Below, piece after piece: positions 48,756-58,402 of a DNA stretch of 64,000 nucleotides. The first letter of the stretch is position 1, and each line of letters opens with the position of its first letter. The DNA is from Pseudobdellovibrionaceae bacterium (lineage in GTDB: Bacteria; Bdellovibrionota; Bdellovibrionia; Bdellovibrionales; UBA1609): assembly GCA_947444305.1 (NCBI GenBank), contig CANEZP010000019.1:1-64000 (forward strand). The letters run 5' to 3'. The notes beneath the pieces were generated by a model. The model worked only from the letters and a program-made list of their open reading frames with translations. It was not told the origin of the DNA and did no database searches. Made by a program: the position numbers and the translations under genes.

Positions 48756-50009
48756 ATGAATGACATGAACTGGAAAACTTGGGCTTTGGTTATCGTGGTT
48801 GCGATGGGTATTACCTTCGAAGCCATCAAACGTTTGCCCAACGACAATTCAAAGTGGACGGCGAACAATCTCAAGTTCGAGAATGCGAAATCGACGCCTT
48901 ATCAGGTTAAATACAAGCGCGTAAATTCGAACACCGCGCCCGGCATCTTACCGATGAAGACGCAGGTCGTACACGTCGCCGGCAACGCCGCCGTGAACCG
49001 CGAGACGATCGAAAAATTCTTGGCCGCGAACACCACACACACCAGCGAATTCAATCACGCCGGCAAAGGTGCGGAAGGCAAAGATGCGAAACTCAAGAAG
49101 AAGAAAAAAGACGACGGTGATTACGAGATCATCATTGATCCCCGTACCGGCAAACGTTACCGCCGCAAAAAGAAGAAAGTAGCGAAGGTCGAAGAAGTTA
49201 AGGCTCCGGAAGTTGCGAAAGAAGAACCGAAGAAGGAAGAAGCGAAGAAAGATGACGACATCGATGGTTTGATGAACCAAGCGATCGCCCAGGGCGGCCT
49301 ACCCCCGGTCAACGACCAAGCCGATAGCCCCCACGTTGATCTTGAGGAGTGGAAGCGCCGGTTGTTGACCCGCCCCGACGCCGCCGAAACTCGCCGCTTC
49401 ATCGAACATTACAAGAATAGCATCGTGACCGCCGAGATTTTCTACAAGATTACCGCGCTAATGATCGATGATCCGCGCCCGCCGATGAAAGATCTGGGCG
49501 TACTCTGCGCCGGGCTAACCCCGTCGGTGTTGAGCTTTCAAGTTCTCGCGGACGTCGTTAAAGAAGAACGCTCGGGCAGCAATCTACGCAAATATTCCGA
49601 GAGCTTTATGAACACCTATTCGTCCCTCGGTAATCTCTACGTACTTGAACGCGTTCTAAAATCGCCTTCGTCGTCATTCATGGCGGTGCAGGCGACGAAG
49701 CGTCTCGACACGTCGGCAAATACTTACCTGGCGCCTTCGAAGAACAAACCGCCTAAAGGCACTTCGACGACCGCAGCGGCTTCGCACTCGAACGCCAATT
49801 ACTTCCGTCGCTTCGTGACGATCTTGCAAACCTTGGTGCGCAATCCCGATGCGCAGGTGAACGAGCAAGCGCGGCAAACATTGGCCACGATCAACACGTT
49901 GATGTCGGTCAACGGCGTTCCCGCAACCGTCACGCCCCCGGCGAACGGAAGCACGCCGCCCGCGGCCGCGAACACCCCGCCGGCCCAAGCCTCGACACAG
50001 CCCTTATAG
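48756..50009 (+). CDS. Membrane-anchored hypothetical protein with Lys/Glu-rich and Pro/Ala-rich linkers
   Basis: N-terminal TM WALVIVVAMGITFEAI; KLKKKKKDDGDYEIIIDPRTGKRYRRKKKKVAKVEEV. Confidence 0.65.
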   Translation: MNDMNWKTWALVIVVAMGITFEAIKRLPNDNSKWTANNLKFENAKSTPYQVKYKRVNSNTAPGILPMKTQVVHVAGNAAVNRETIEKFLAANTTHTSEFNHAGKGAEGKDAKLKKKKKDDGDYEIIIDPRTGKRYRRKKKKVAKVEEVKAPEVAKEEPKKEEAKKDDDIDGLMNQAIAQGGLPPVNDQADSPHVDLEEWKRRLLTRPDAAETRRFIEHYKNSIVTAEIFYKITALMIDDPRPPMKDLGVLCAGLTPSVLSFQVLADVVKEERSGSNLRKYSESFMNTYSSLGNLYVLERVLKSPSSSFMAVQATKRLDTSANTYLAPSKNKPPKGTSTTAAASHSNANYFRRFVTILQTLVRNPDAQVNEQARQTLATINTLMSVNGVPATVTPPANGSTPPAAANTPPAQASTQPL

Positions 50010-50042
50010 ACCGACGGCGCAAAATCACCTATTCTTTGGTGC

Positions 50043-50837
50043 ATGCGCCCCGCTCTTCTTTTTTTATTTTTATTCACGTGCCAAGCAAACGCGTTTCAGA
50101 TTCCGAAAGGTTTGACGGCCGGCGATCGTAAAGAAGTCGTGCGGACGGTAGGATTGAATTCGGCGAACAAACTTCTTACGAATCCCTACCCGCTCGGCGG
50201 CTATTCCGGTTTTGAGATCGGTTACTCGATGGAGTTCGTCAACGTTCGCGACCTTCGCCGCTTGGGCTGCACGCCGGGTGGCGCGGGTTGCGCGAACACC
50301 GGCTACTCGGACGATACCGAATGGCGTTTCTCGCGTTTGACGATCGGCAAAGGCCTCTACAATGACGTCGATTTGTTTTTCTCGTTCATTCCGCCAACCG
50401 GGCCGGAACGCATCAGCGATTACGGCGGTTTCTTGCGTTGGTCTTTCTTCCAAGCGCAATTCTTGCCCATCAACTTATCCGCATTGGTGCATTTCAATCA
50501 GCTCAACTTCGAAGATATTTACATGAACCGCAACGTCGGCGCCGAACTTATCGCCGGCGTAAACGTCGATAACTTCGCGCTGTACTTCGGCGGCGGCGTG
50601 GTGGAAGCGCGCGGCACGTTTATCGGACCCGACCTGAGCGGCGTCTGCGCAAACGACTGCCGCGTGGGCGCGGGTGATCCCGATTTGAACACCGGCAACC
50701 GCACGGTTTCGAATTCGCTGCGCGAAACACATACCGTTATTGGGTTGTCGCTTCATTACGACAACCTCTTCGCGGCGGCGCAGGTCGACCGGTACCGCGA
50801 CGCGGTTTACTCGCTCAAAGCGGGGCTGAGATTTTAG
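50043..50837 (+). CDS. Secreted/outer membrane hypothetical protein
   Basis: Signal peptide [17 protein letters not shown]; amphipathic beta-rich sequence ending in aromatic F (LKAGLRF). Confidence 0.65.
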   Translation: MRPALLFLFLFTCQANAFQIPKGLTAGDRKEVVRTVGLNSANKLLTNPYPLGGYSGFEIGYSMEFVNVRDLRRLGCTPGGAGCANTGYSDDTEWRFSRLTIGKGLYNDVDLFFSFIPPTGPERISDYGGFLRWSFFQAQFLPINLSALVHFNQLNFEDIYMNRNVGAELIAGVNVDNFALYFGGGVVEARGTFIGPDLSGVCANDCRVGAGDPDLNTGNRTVSNSLRETHTVIGLSLHYDNLFAAAQVDRYRDAVYSLKAGLRF

Positions 50838-51316
50838 AGTTTTTGAATACGTTCGAGAATGGACGTCGTGCTTTTGCCCGGATGAAAAGCTAAAGACTTA
50901 ACTTCGCCACCGCGCGCGAGTACGAACGCACTGCCCACGATTTTTTCGGGCGGCCAGTCGCCACCCTTGACCAAGATATCCGGCGCAACCGTTTCGATTA
51001 ACGAAAGCGGAGTGTCGTCACCGAACATCAACACGAAATCGACCGAGGCCAACGAGGCGAGCATCTCGGCGCGTTCATCTTCGTTTACTACCGGGCGCTG
51101 TTCACCCTTCAGGCGTTTTACGGAGGCATCGCTGTTGATGCCGACCACGAGCAAATCGCCGAGCGCGCGGGCGTCTCGTAGATAGCGCGCGTGGCCCACG
51201 TGCAAGATATCGAAGCAACCGTTCGTAAACACCACGCGCGGCGGGCGGCGCGGTGACATATCTTTTCGCCGGGAAATTTCTTTTTTAAATTGATCGAGGG
51301 TAAGGACTTGGCCCAT
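50834..51316 (-). CDS. rfaE2: D-glycero-beta-D-manno-heptose 1-phosphate adenylyltransferase (stand-alone RfaE domain II)
   Basis: [44 protein letters not shown]. Confidence 0.92.
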   Translation of the reverse strand: MGQVLTLDQFKKEISRRKDMSPRRPPRVVFTNGCFDILHVGHARYLRDARALGDLLVVGINSDASVKRLKGEQRPVVNEDERAEMLASLASVDFVLMFGDDTPLSLIETVAPDILVKGGDWPPEKIVGSAFVLARGGEVKSLAFHPGKSTTSILERIQKL

Positions 51317-51334
51317 CTTCGCTGCGCCGGAACT

Positions 51335-52324
51335 CTACACGCGCTGGCGGTAGAGTTTTACTCCGCTTAGTTGCCCGGCGATATCGCGGCCGATGAGTAG
51401 CGACACGAACGGCAACAAAACCACGCCGGTGATGACGTTTAACAAACTGCGGAAAGCCACCTTAAGCGGATAGCTACCGAGGAGTTGTTCGTCGTCTTGG
51501 CCGATTTGTAAGTCAAAAGTCCATTCGCCGAGCGTGCGCCCGAAGATCGCGCGTGAGATGACGACGTACATTTGCATGACGGCTAAGAACATCAAACCGA
51601 GCGCGATTTGGGTCATCACGTCGCGATTCAAATTCGCGAGCACCAGATTCAAATCAACTTTCGTGACCGTAAGCGATGCGGCCAGGAAAACCAAACCGAG
51701 CGCGGTGCAGATGATAAAATCTAAAATGGCCGACGGCACGCTAACGGTGGCGGGCATGAGTTTACGTTGCGGAGAATCGGCGGCGCCACGGCGGGTGCCG
51801 ACGCTATTTAACTGCGCTTGTGACTCTTTTTGTTTGATGATCGCGGGCGTGCCGGGCGTCGCGGGCATCGGCTGCTTATTTTGCTTAATCGGCTTCGGGC
51901 TTTTGTAAGCCTCGGGTCGCGGGAACGGCGATTGAACGGGACGTTCGGGCACGCCGAGATCGATGTCCATCGCGTCTTTCGCGAGCGGATTCTTAGTCGC
52001 GGGTGATTTCATTTGCTCACGGGCTTGGCGCGGCAGCGGCTCGGTAAATTGTAGATCGGCCGGAGCCGAAGCTTTGCGCGCGAGCGGCGTTTTTTCGAGC
52101 GCCGATAAAACGTCATCGAAGGTATGCTTCTTAACGGGCGCTTTCGGAATTTCGTCGAGCATGTTCTTCGGGATCGAGAGGGGAATTCCCTGTAACTCGT
52201 CTTCGAGAACGCCGGAATTTTTTAAGCCGTCTTTAAGGCTTACTGATTTTTTATGGAAACCCAAACCATCGGTCAGAGGTTTGAATTCAAATTCGTCAAA
52301 GGGATCCATACTACTTGTACTCAT
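51335..52324 (-). CDS. RDD family membrane protein with long disordered N-terminus
   Basis: C-terminal RDD-like TM domain (RAIFGRTLGEWTFDLQI...YPLKVAFRSLLNVITGVVLLP). Confidence 0.75.
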   Translation of the reverse strand: MSTSSMDPFDEFEFKPLTDGLGFHKKSVSLKDGLKNSGVLEDELQGIPLSIPKNMLDEIPKAPVKKHTFDDVLSALEKTPLARKASAPADLQFTEPLPRQAREQMKSPATKNPLAKDAMDIDLGVPERPVQSPFPRPEAYKSPKPIKQNKQPMPATPGTPAIIKQKESQAQLNSVGTRRGAADSPQRKLMPATVSVPSAILDFIICTALGLVFLAASLTVTKVDLNLVLANLNRDVMTQIALGLMFLAVMQMYVVISRAIFGRTLGEWTFDLQIGQDDEQLLGSYPLKVAFRSLLNVITGVVLLPFVSLLIGRDIAGQLSGVKLYRQRV

Positions 52325-52334
52325 CTGGTCACCC

Positions 52335-53099
52335 TCACCTACCGCTTAGCATTCCGAATTCATACTTTATGACGCTCACCAGAGCCACGCAAGCCGTTTC
52401 GACGCGCAGAATTTGCTCGCCCATCGACGTCGGGTTGAGACCGGCCTTCGCGAACATCTCTACTTCGCGCACCGAGAAACCACCTTCGCTGCCGACGAAA
52501 ACCCAAAGGTGGTCTAGTCCGCGCGACTTCAGCTCATTCAAAGCAGACGAAAGTCCCAGCCGAGACTCGCCCTCATAAGGAAATAGACCACCGGTCCCGG
52601 CATTTCGGCTAAATTCACCTAGCAATTTGTCTAGGGTCACCGGTTCGCCGATTTTCATAAGGTCACCGCGCCCTGATTGTTGAGTCGCGCCCTGCACGAG
52701 CTTTCGCCACCGCGCCATGCGATTTTCGGAAAGCTCACCGACTTTGCGCAAAAAGCTGTAATCGGAAACGAACACCCGAACCTCGGAAGCTCCGAGTTCG
52801 ACACACTTTTCAACGATCCAATCCACCTTCGGCAGCTTAGGCACGCTCACGCAAAGGGTGATGAAAGGTTTGGGCATCGGGGGTAACGCGCGGGTGGAAA
52901 GAATCTGCGCGGTCATCTCGCTTCGCGATTCGTGGGTCAGCTCAACGTGATGAGCTTTCCCGTCACCGGCCAAAACTTCGAACTGATCACCGGTTTTGAA
53001 CCGGCAAACGTCTCGGATGTGGTGAACCAAATCCCCGCGTAAATGTACTTGCGAACCGTCGATGCCGTCGGGCTCGATGTAGAAACGTCTTAGTGCCAC
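52335..53099 (-). CDS. rsmE: 16S rRNA (uracil1498-N3)-methyltransferase RsmE
   Basis: MALRRFYIEPDG...HLRGDLVHHIRDVCRFKTGD...VFVGSEGGFSVREVE...MGEQILRVETACVALVSVIKYE. Confidence 0.94.
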   Translation of the reverse strand: MALRRFYIEPDGIDGSQVHLRGDLVHHIRDVCRFKTGDQFEVLAGDGKAHHVELTHESRSEMTAQILSTRALPPMPKPFITLCVSVPKLPKVDWIVEKCVELGASEVRVFVSDYSFLRKVGELSENRMARWRKLVQGATQQSGRGDLMKIGEPVTLDKLLGEFSRNAGTGGLFPYEGESRLGLSSALNELKSRGLDHLWVFVGSEGGFSVREVEMFAKAGLNPTSMGEQILRVETACVALVSVIKYEFGMLSGR

Positions 53100-53100
53100 G

Positions 53101-53967
53101 TTAAATCCTCGTCGCGTAAAGGACCCAGTCGCCTTTTTGCCGGCGCTCGAGCCAATCGGCTTTGAAGCCGGCGAGAAAATCTTTTTCGCGCTCGGTAATG
53201 ATACCGGAGACGATCAGCCAGCCGCCCGGATTCAAGCGCGCCTTAAGCGAATCTTGAATGCGGACCAAAACACCGTCGATGATGTTCGCACAAACGACGT
53301 CGAACTTGTCGTCGAGGTTTTCCACCTGTCGCTCGTCCAGTTCGATATCGCCGGTTTTATTCAATTCAAAATTTTCCTTAGCCACCCGGCGTGAATCCGC
53401 CTCGATTTCGGTAGCGGAAACTTTGGCGATCTCTAATTGTTTGGCGAGGATCGCTAGGATGCCCGTACCCGTGCCGACATCCAGTAAGCTCTGCGGCTTT
53501 TGTTTTTGCACCACTTCGAATAGAAATTCGGCCACGAGCTGAGTGGTTTCGTGGGTGCCGGTGCCGAAGGCCATGCCGGGATCTACCATGATGGGAAAGC
53601 TCGCTTCCGCGGGCACGGGCAACCAACTGGGCACGACCCAGTGGGCGCCGACCAGCGAGAACGGCACGAAGCCCTTCTTCCATTCGGCGAGCCAATCTTT
53701 ATTTTCTTCCCCTTTGATGCGCAACATGACCGAAGGGAAACGTGAACGTACGAGCTCGATGAAACCGGGAGCGGGCAATTTACCGAAGTAAATTTCGAGA
53801 TTTCGTTTTTCAGGAATTTTCGTGAAGACGTCTTCTTCACCTTCGGGTTGCTCAAAGGGAAGCGACTCGCTCATGCCGAGGGCGCCCCAATCAAAAGCAT
53901 TTACGCTAAGAAATTCTTCGGCGCGGGCGTCGACGTTCGATAGATGCACGACAAAATACTGACTCAC
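53101..53967 (-). CDS. prmA: Ribosomal protein L11 methyltransferase PrmA
   Basis: VDPGMAFGTGTHETTQL, LLDVGTGTGILAILAKQL, VCANIIDGVL. Confidence 0.94.
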   Translation of the reverse strand: MSQYFVVHLSNVDARAEEFLSVNAFDWGALGMSESLPFEQPEGEEDVFTKIPEKRNLEIYFGKLPAPGFIELVRSRFPSVMLRIKGEENKDWLAEWKKGFVPFSLVGAHWVVPSWLPVPAEASFPIMVDPGMAFGTGTHETTQLVAEFLFEVVQKQKPQSLLDVGTGTGILAILAKQLEIAKVSATEIEADSRRVAKENFELNKTGDIELDERQVENLDDKFDVVCANIIDGVLVRIQDSLKARLNPGGWLIVSGIITEREKDFLAGFKADWLERRQKGDWVLYATRI

Positions 53968-54890
53968 TCTTTTTTCACCAATCCGTTAATTACGTTCACT
54001 TTAACTTTCAGCGCGTTTTTCGCGGCTGACCGGGGGAAGAAATCTTTTAAACCGTTCTTCACTTTGACTTCGAAGTCGTAGGTCCTAGCCGGATCCGTTT
54101 TGATATTTACCTTGCCGTTGTCGAGCGCGATGTCGAGCGGACCGCCGGGCTTTTCGATATCCATGTGGCCGTTCACGCCTCGCACTTCGGTCGCCAGTCC
54201 GAGCGGAACGGCGACCGCGCACTTAACTAAATTCAATTTATCCAAGTTCAAGGTCATCACTCCGGCAACGACGGCCACTTCCGGTGCCGTCTGCGATGCG
54301 GCCTTACAGTCCCAAGTGATTTTACGGCCGGCCGCGACCGAAAGATCGAGCTTTGCCGTATTGAAAGGAATCTTGAGAACGCGAACCGAACCGGTCAGCG
54401 TCTCTTCACCTTTCACTTCGACGCCGTCGCCGCCGCCGGCATTGACGAGTAGATCACCGATTTTGACTTGCCCGATTTTTTCGTTCACGTCGATGAGGCC
54501 GCCGAGCAAAAGGATTCGGCCTTTTTCATCGTCTATTTTGACGAGCGGACTAAAATACCAAATTGCCGACATACCCGCGAAGAACACGAGTCCGAAGAAG
54601 GCGACCGTACCGATCGCGAGCCACTTGAACCATGCGCCCCCGCGACGGCGGGGCCGCTCAACGGCGATTCCCTTCTCGGCTAGATATTTATGCGCAACCA
54701 TCTTCGGCGAACCGAGATCCTCAAGGACGCGGTCGATCGCGCGCTCCGGATCCCCCGTCATTTTCGCTTCGGCATCGATTACGTGAGCTTTGATTTCGGT
54801 GATGATTTCGGCGCGCCGGCTTACCGGCAGCGGCTTCAACTCGCGGTCGAGCTGTAAAAGGTAATGCTCAAGTTTGACTTCACGGTTCAT
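53964..54890 (-). CDS. HAAS/DUF1700-type membrane protein with DUF4097-like C-terminal region
   Basis: LEHYLLQLDRELKPLPVSRRAEIITEIKAHVIDAEAKMTGDPERAIDRVLEDLGSPKMVAHKYL then TM and beta repeats; downstream of padR. Confidence 0.75.
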   Translation of the reverse strand: MNREVKLEHYLLQLDRELKPLPVSRRAEIITEIKAHVIDAEAKMTGDPERAIDRVLEDLGSPKMVAHKYLAEKGIAVERPRRRGGAWFKWLAIGTVAFFGLVFFAGMSAIWYFSPLVKIDDEKGRILLLGGLIDVNEKIGQVKIGDLLVNAGGGDGVEVKGEETLTGSVRVLKIPFNTAKLDLSVAAGRKITWDCKAASQTAPEVAVVAGVMTLNLDKLNLVKCAVAVPLGLATEVRGVNGHMDIEKPGGPLDIALDNGKVNIKTDPARTYDFEVKVKNGLKDFFPRSAAKNALKVKVNVINGLVKKE

Positions 54891-54900
54891 AATCTTGCCC

Positions 54901-55236
54901 TCACTTTCGTATCTTCGATACCAAGTCGGTCATTCTTAGAAACTCATCTTCCATTTCGTTAAGCGATTGAACGCCTTTTTTCGTCAGCGCGTAGAATTTG
55001 CGCGGGTGCCCCTTGAGGTTCGCGGTTTCCCACGTCGAACTTAACAGCCCGTCGCCGGTCATACGACTAAGCAACGGATAAAGCGTACCCTCTTTTAAGG
55101 TAAGTTCGAGCGACGCCAATTTTTCCAGGATTTCTAAACCGTACATCCGCTTTTGCTGACGGATAAGGAGCAACAAACAAAGCTCGAGGTAGCCCTTTTT
55201 AACCTGCACGCGCCAATTGTCGAGATCCAATTGCAT
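54901..55236 (-). CDS. PadR family transcriptional regulator
   Basis: WRVQVKKGYLELCLLLLIRQQKRMYGLEILEKLASLELTLKEGTLYPLLSRMTGDGLL; start MQLDLDN. Confidence 0.93.
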   Translation of the reverse strand: MQLDLDNWRVQVKKGYLELCLLLLIRQQKRMYGLEILEKLASLELTLKEGTLYPLLSRMTGDGLLSSTWETANLKGHPRKFYALTKKGVQSLNEMEDEFLRMTDLVSKIRK

Positions 55237-55241
55237 ACGAC

Positions 55242-55264
55242 TATACCTAGCCAAGCTAGGTATA
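55242..55264. promoter_or_regulatory. Candidate PadR autoregulatory operator
   Basis: Perfect 10-bp inverted repeat TATACCTAGC-CAA-GCTAGGTATA, 5 bp upstream of the padR start codon. Confidence 0.65.
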
Positions 55265-55295
55265 CCGGTCAAGCCTGGTCGTCGCGGATTACGCG

Positions 55296-55892
55296 CTACT
55301 GCAAGATGGGGGATTCGACCGGCGCCTGGGTCGGCGGTTCGGGATTAGGCGCCGGAGCTTCGCTAGATACTTTCACGGAATTAACCACGATCTGCGCGGG
55401 TTCGGGCCGGGACTGAGGCTGGGGCGCGGGGCTCGAAGCGACGGGTTCAGCCGCACTCTCGGCTTCGGCCTTTTTCGAATCTTTGCCGGAATCTTTCTCG
55501 CTCGTTGCGCTATCCATGTCTAGGCGGTCGCCCACCATGATGAAGTTGTCTTCGAGAATGGGCGCGTTTTCACGCGTGAACTCCGAGAACAAACGCGCAA
55601 CCGAGATCCCTTTTTGCACGTGGATGATCTTGATTTTAGCGACCTTCAACTGCAGGTCGCCGGCCGAGCGGTTTTGGTAATTGTCGTAAAGAGGCATGCG
55701 GCGCTCAACGGTGATGACCATGCCCGAGTTCAAACCCGATTCACTGCCGCCGTTGATGTAGAAATCGCGGTAAACTATTTCGGTATCGGACATCGGTAAA
55801 TTTTTACGCACATCAAAGATGGTGAGATCGCCCGCGAACGCGGCGTTCGAGACTGCCAAGCCAAAGACCAAGATATACTTCACGGCGACCAT
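55296..55892 (-). CDS. Secreted hypothetical protein with Pro/Ala/Glu-rich C-terminus
   Basis: Signal peptide MVAVKYILVFGLAVSNAAFA; disordered tail. Confidence 0.65.
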   Translation of the reverse strand: MVAVKYILVFGLAVSNAAFAGDLTIFDVRKNLPMSDTEIVYRDFYINGGSESGLNSGMVITVERRMPLYDNYQNRSAGDLQLKVAKIKIIHVQKGISVARLFSEFTRENAPILEDNFIMVGDRLDMDSATSEKDSGKDSKKAEAESAAEPVASSPAPQPQSRPEPAQIVVNSVKVSSEAPAPNPEPPTQAPVESPILQ

Positions 55893-55988
55893 CCTTATTT
55901 GATGTTCAGGGGAAAACCCTTACCCGTCTCTAATCGGGAAAAATTTGCCGCGGCTTAACGTCTAGCGACTACGGTCGAGGTTTGTATT

Positions 55989-56744
55989 ATGGTCCGCCCC
56001 ATGACTGCCTTATTCATCTTTCTTACCGCTATTCTCGCCGCCGTTTACTTCAACAAGCGCCGTTGGTCGCTGGTCTTGGTCGCGCTGCTCGCCATCCACC
56101 TGATGCTTTCGGGCAGCGGCATCGTCACACGGACATTACTCAGAAATTTACAAACGGCCGCGCGCATCGACCCACCCGAATGGCGCACGCGCAACGTAGT
56201 GGTCGTGCTCGGCTTCGGTACGGTGAAGTGGACCTCGCCCGAAAGCGTAACCTCGGCGTCGTTTGCTTACGCCCGCCTGTTCGAAGGCCTGCGGCTCTAT
56301 AAGGATTGCGTGAAGACGGCGAAGGTTTGCCGGCTGCTGGTGAGCGGCGGCGATCCCATGCGCAACGGCGAGGCCGAGGCCGACGTCATGGCCCGCGAGC
56401 TTGAATCGGCCGGGGTTCCAAAAGGTGATTTGATCATCGAGAACAAGAGCAACAACACATTCCAGAACGCGAAGTACTCGGCGCCCCTACTCGAAGGCTT
56501 CGACCGCATCCACTTAGTCACTTCCGGCGTGCACATGCGGCGAGCGATGACCTTCTTCACTCACTTCATCAGGGACGTGACCCCCGCACCGGCCGACCGT
56601 ATGAATTCGCTGCTCACGATTTTGCCGGTTTCGCCGAACTTAATTTATTTTGATTTTGCCGTGCACGAGTACGCAGGCATGCTTACGTACCACGTCTACA
56701 ACTGGATGGGCTGGAACCCACCGCCGGTTTCTAAAGTGGACTAA
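55989..56744 (+). CDS. YdcF family (DUF218) membrane protein
   Basis: VVVLGFGTVK..., LLVSGGDPMRNGEAEADVMARELESAGVPKGDLIIENKSNNTFQNA. Confidence 0.9.
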   Translation: MVRPMTALFIFLTAILAAVYFNKRRWSLVLVALLAIHLMLSGSGIVTRTLLRNLQTAARIDPPEWRTRNVVVVLGFGTVKWTSPESVTSASFAYARLFEGLRLYKDCVKTAKVCRLLVSGGDPMRNGEAEADVMARELESAGVPKGDLIIENKSNNTFQNAKYSAPLLEGFDRIHLVTSGVHMRRAMTFFTHFIRDVTPAPADRMNSLLTILPVSPNLIYFDFAVHEYAGMLTYHVYNWMGWNPPPVSKVD

Positions 56745-57268
56745 CCTTCGACTTCGGGTGGGCGCGGGAGTTTGACCGCGACGTCGGTATAGGCGGTTTG
56801 ATTTTTGATCGAGGCCGAAGGATTTTGCACCACGCGCTGTTGGAGGCGGGTGAAAATCGGTTCGCGAATCGCTAAGGAATTGTCTTGAAGGACGCACTGC
56901 CGGGCCAAACGTTTGGCCACGTTAATCACGATCGGGGCCTTAAGATTGGCCGTCATTTGCGTCGGGTCTTGCGGAATAGTGATGATCGCGAACGAGCGCG
57001 TGCCCTCTTTATTGGGCAAATTCAAAACTTCTAAATCGTGTTTGGTCAGCGAAACGGAGTAATTCGAAGTGAAAAGCTCGGGCTCAAGCAGCGGAAAGGC
57101 AATTCCGGGTTCGTCGCAGGACTGAAGCCAGGCAAAGATTTCGTCGGAGGGATCATCCAAGAGCACGAACCGACGTAGCTCATTGAAGCCCAGCAAACCT
57201 TCCGGAAACTGGATTACGTCATCAGTTGTGATGGATATAACGCCAAAACGACTCGTATGAACTGTCAC
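56741..57268 (-). CDS. fliW: Flagellar assembly factor FliW
   Basis: IQFPEGLLGFNELRRFVLLDDPSDEIFAWLQSCDEPGIAFPLLEP; adjacent to csrA (GTG start). Confidence 0.95.
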   Translation of the reverse strand: MTVHTSRFGVISITTDDVIQFPEGLLGFNELRRFVLLDDPSDEIFAWLQSCDEPGIAFPLLEPELFTSNYSVSLTKHDLEVLNLPNKEGTRSFAIITIPQDPTQMTANLKAPIVINVAKRLARQCVLQDNSLAIREPIFTRLQQRVVQNPSASIKNQTAYTDVAVKLPRPPEVEG

Positions 57269-57391
57269 CCAACCCCCCTCTTCAAGTTTAGGATGCCCCT
57301 ACTTATAGGGACTCTTCAACTCTAAATGCGGGTTAATAACGCACAACGAAAATAGGAAGGGAGCGCGACAGCGATCCCGTAATATGCGGCT

Positions 57392-57622
57392 TTACTTAGA
57401 CTTAAGAAGTTCGGCGACCGCTTTTGAGCTGTCGCTGGTCGTGCTTGCCGATTCTTGATTTTGATTTTGAATCGCTAGATAGACTTCTTCACGATGAATC
57501 TTCGTGTCTTTGGGCGCTTCGATACCGAGGCGCACTTGTTTGCCTTTGATCTGCACAACACGAATTTTAATATGATCGTCGATCGCGATGCTTTCGCCGA
57601 GTTTACGCGTAAGGACCAACAT
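57392..57622 (-). CDS. csrA: Carbon storage regulator CsrA
   Basis: MLVLTRKLGESIAIDDHIKIRVVQIKGKQVRLGIEAPKDTKIHREEVY; AAGGAGT RBS. Confidence 0.97.
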   Translation of the reverse strand: MLVLTRKLGESIAIDDHIKIRVVQIKGKQVRLGIEAPKDTKIHREEVYLAIQNQNQESASTTSDSSKAVAELLKSK

Positions 57623-57748
57623 TCCAGACTCCTTCAACATCCTAGTCAAAGCTACGCTCTGGGGAGCAAGATGACTGATCTACCCCAGGCGAATCTCTCT
57701 ACGGCAGATTCTTAAGAATGCTTTAGGTAGTCTTATGAGAGACGAAAG

Positions 57749-58300
57749 TCAAGGTAGCGAACCCGCGCTCGTGAGTTGCGCGCAGACGCTCTGGAGTGGC
57801 CGGAAATAAACATCCTCCCCGTCTGAAAATTTACATGGGCGACCAGCCTTTGCGCTCTGGTCGAGGACCACGGCGAGCGTGCATTCCAAGGCTAAACCTT
57901 TATCCGGTTTCTTCTTCCAATCGGCGATGATTCTTTCGCGAGTCGCTTCGGAATTATGAGCGGCCGAGCGCAATCGTTCACGAATTTGCGAACGGAAGGC
58001 GGCCAATTTTTTGGCTTCGATCATGGTCGAATTGTTCATGGAATCAAAGGCTTCGGTAGACCCGCAAACGACGTCGCGCCAGAAAACTCCGGTTTTAGAT
58101 TTTTTGTCCTGCGCCCATTCCTTGTAAACCGATAGCGTGTCACGGATGTCATCATGAACGCTCTGCGGTCCGGGCAAGTTCACGGTTTCGGTTCGCGCAA
58201 CGGGAACCAGCCGCGCTTCCCCTCCCGAGGCCAACGTCTCGGCGTGGGCGAATTGAAATGCGGGTGCGATCAACAACAGCGACAGAATAAGTTTGTTCAT
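57749..58300 (-). CDS. Secreted hypothetical protein
   Basis: Signal peptide MNKLILSLLLIAPAFQFAHA; Cys-containing mature region. Confidence 0.65.
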   Translation of the reverse strand: MNKLILSLLLIAPAFQFAHAETLASGGEARLVPVARTETVNLPGPQSVHDDIRDTLSVYKEWAQDKKSKTGVFWRDVVCGSTEAFDSMNNSTMIEAKKLAAFRSQIRERLRSAAHNSEATRERIIADWKKKPDKGLALECTLAVVLDQSAKAGRPCKFSDGEDVYFRPLQSVCAQLTSAGSLP

Positions 58301-58402
58301 GCTTTATCGTTACTTCAACGTACGTGCCGCGCGGGCGCGAAAATAAGCGATCGCCGCCGTCTCACATTGAGACGGTGCCGTAACTGGTCAGGCGGTGCGC
58401 GA

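Noticed and set aside
57749-58300. Secreted protein between flgL and csrA as a new flagellar component
   Set aside because: Only positional evidence; no motif ties it to flagella
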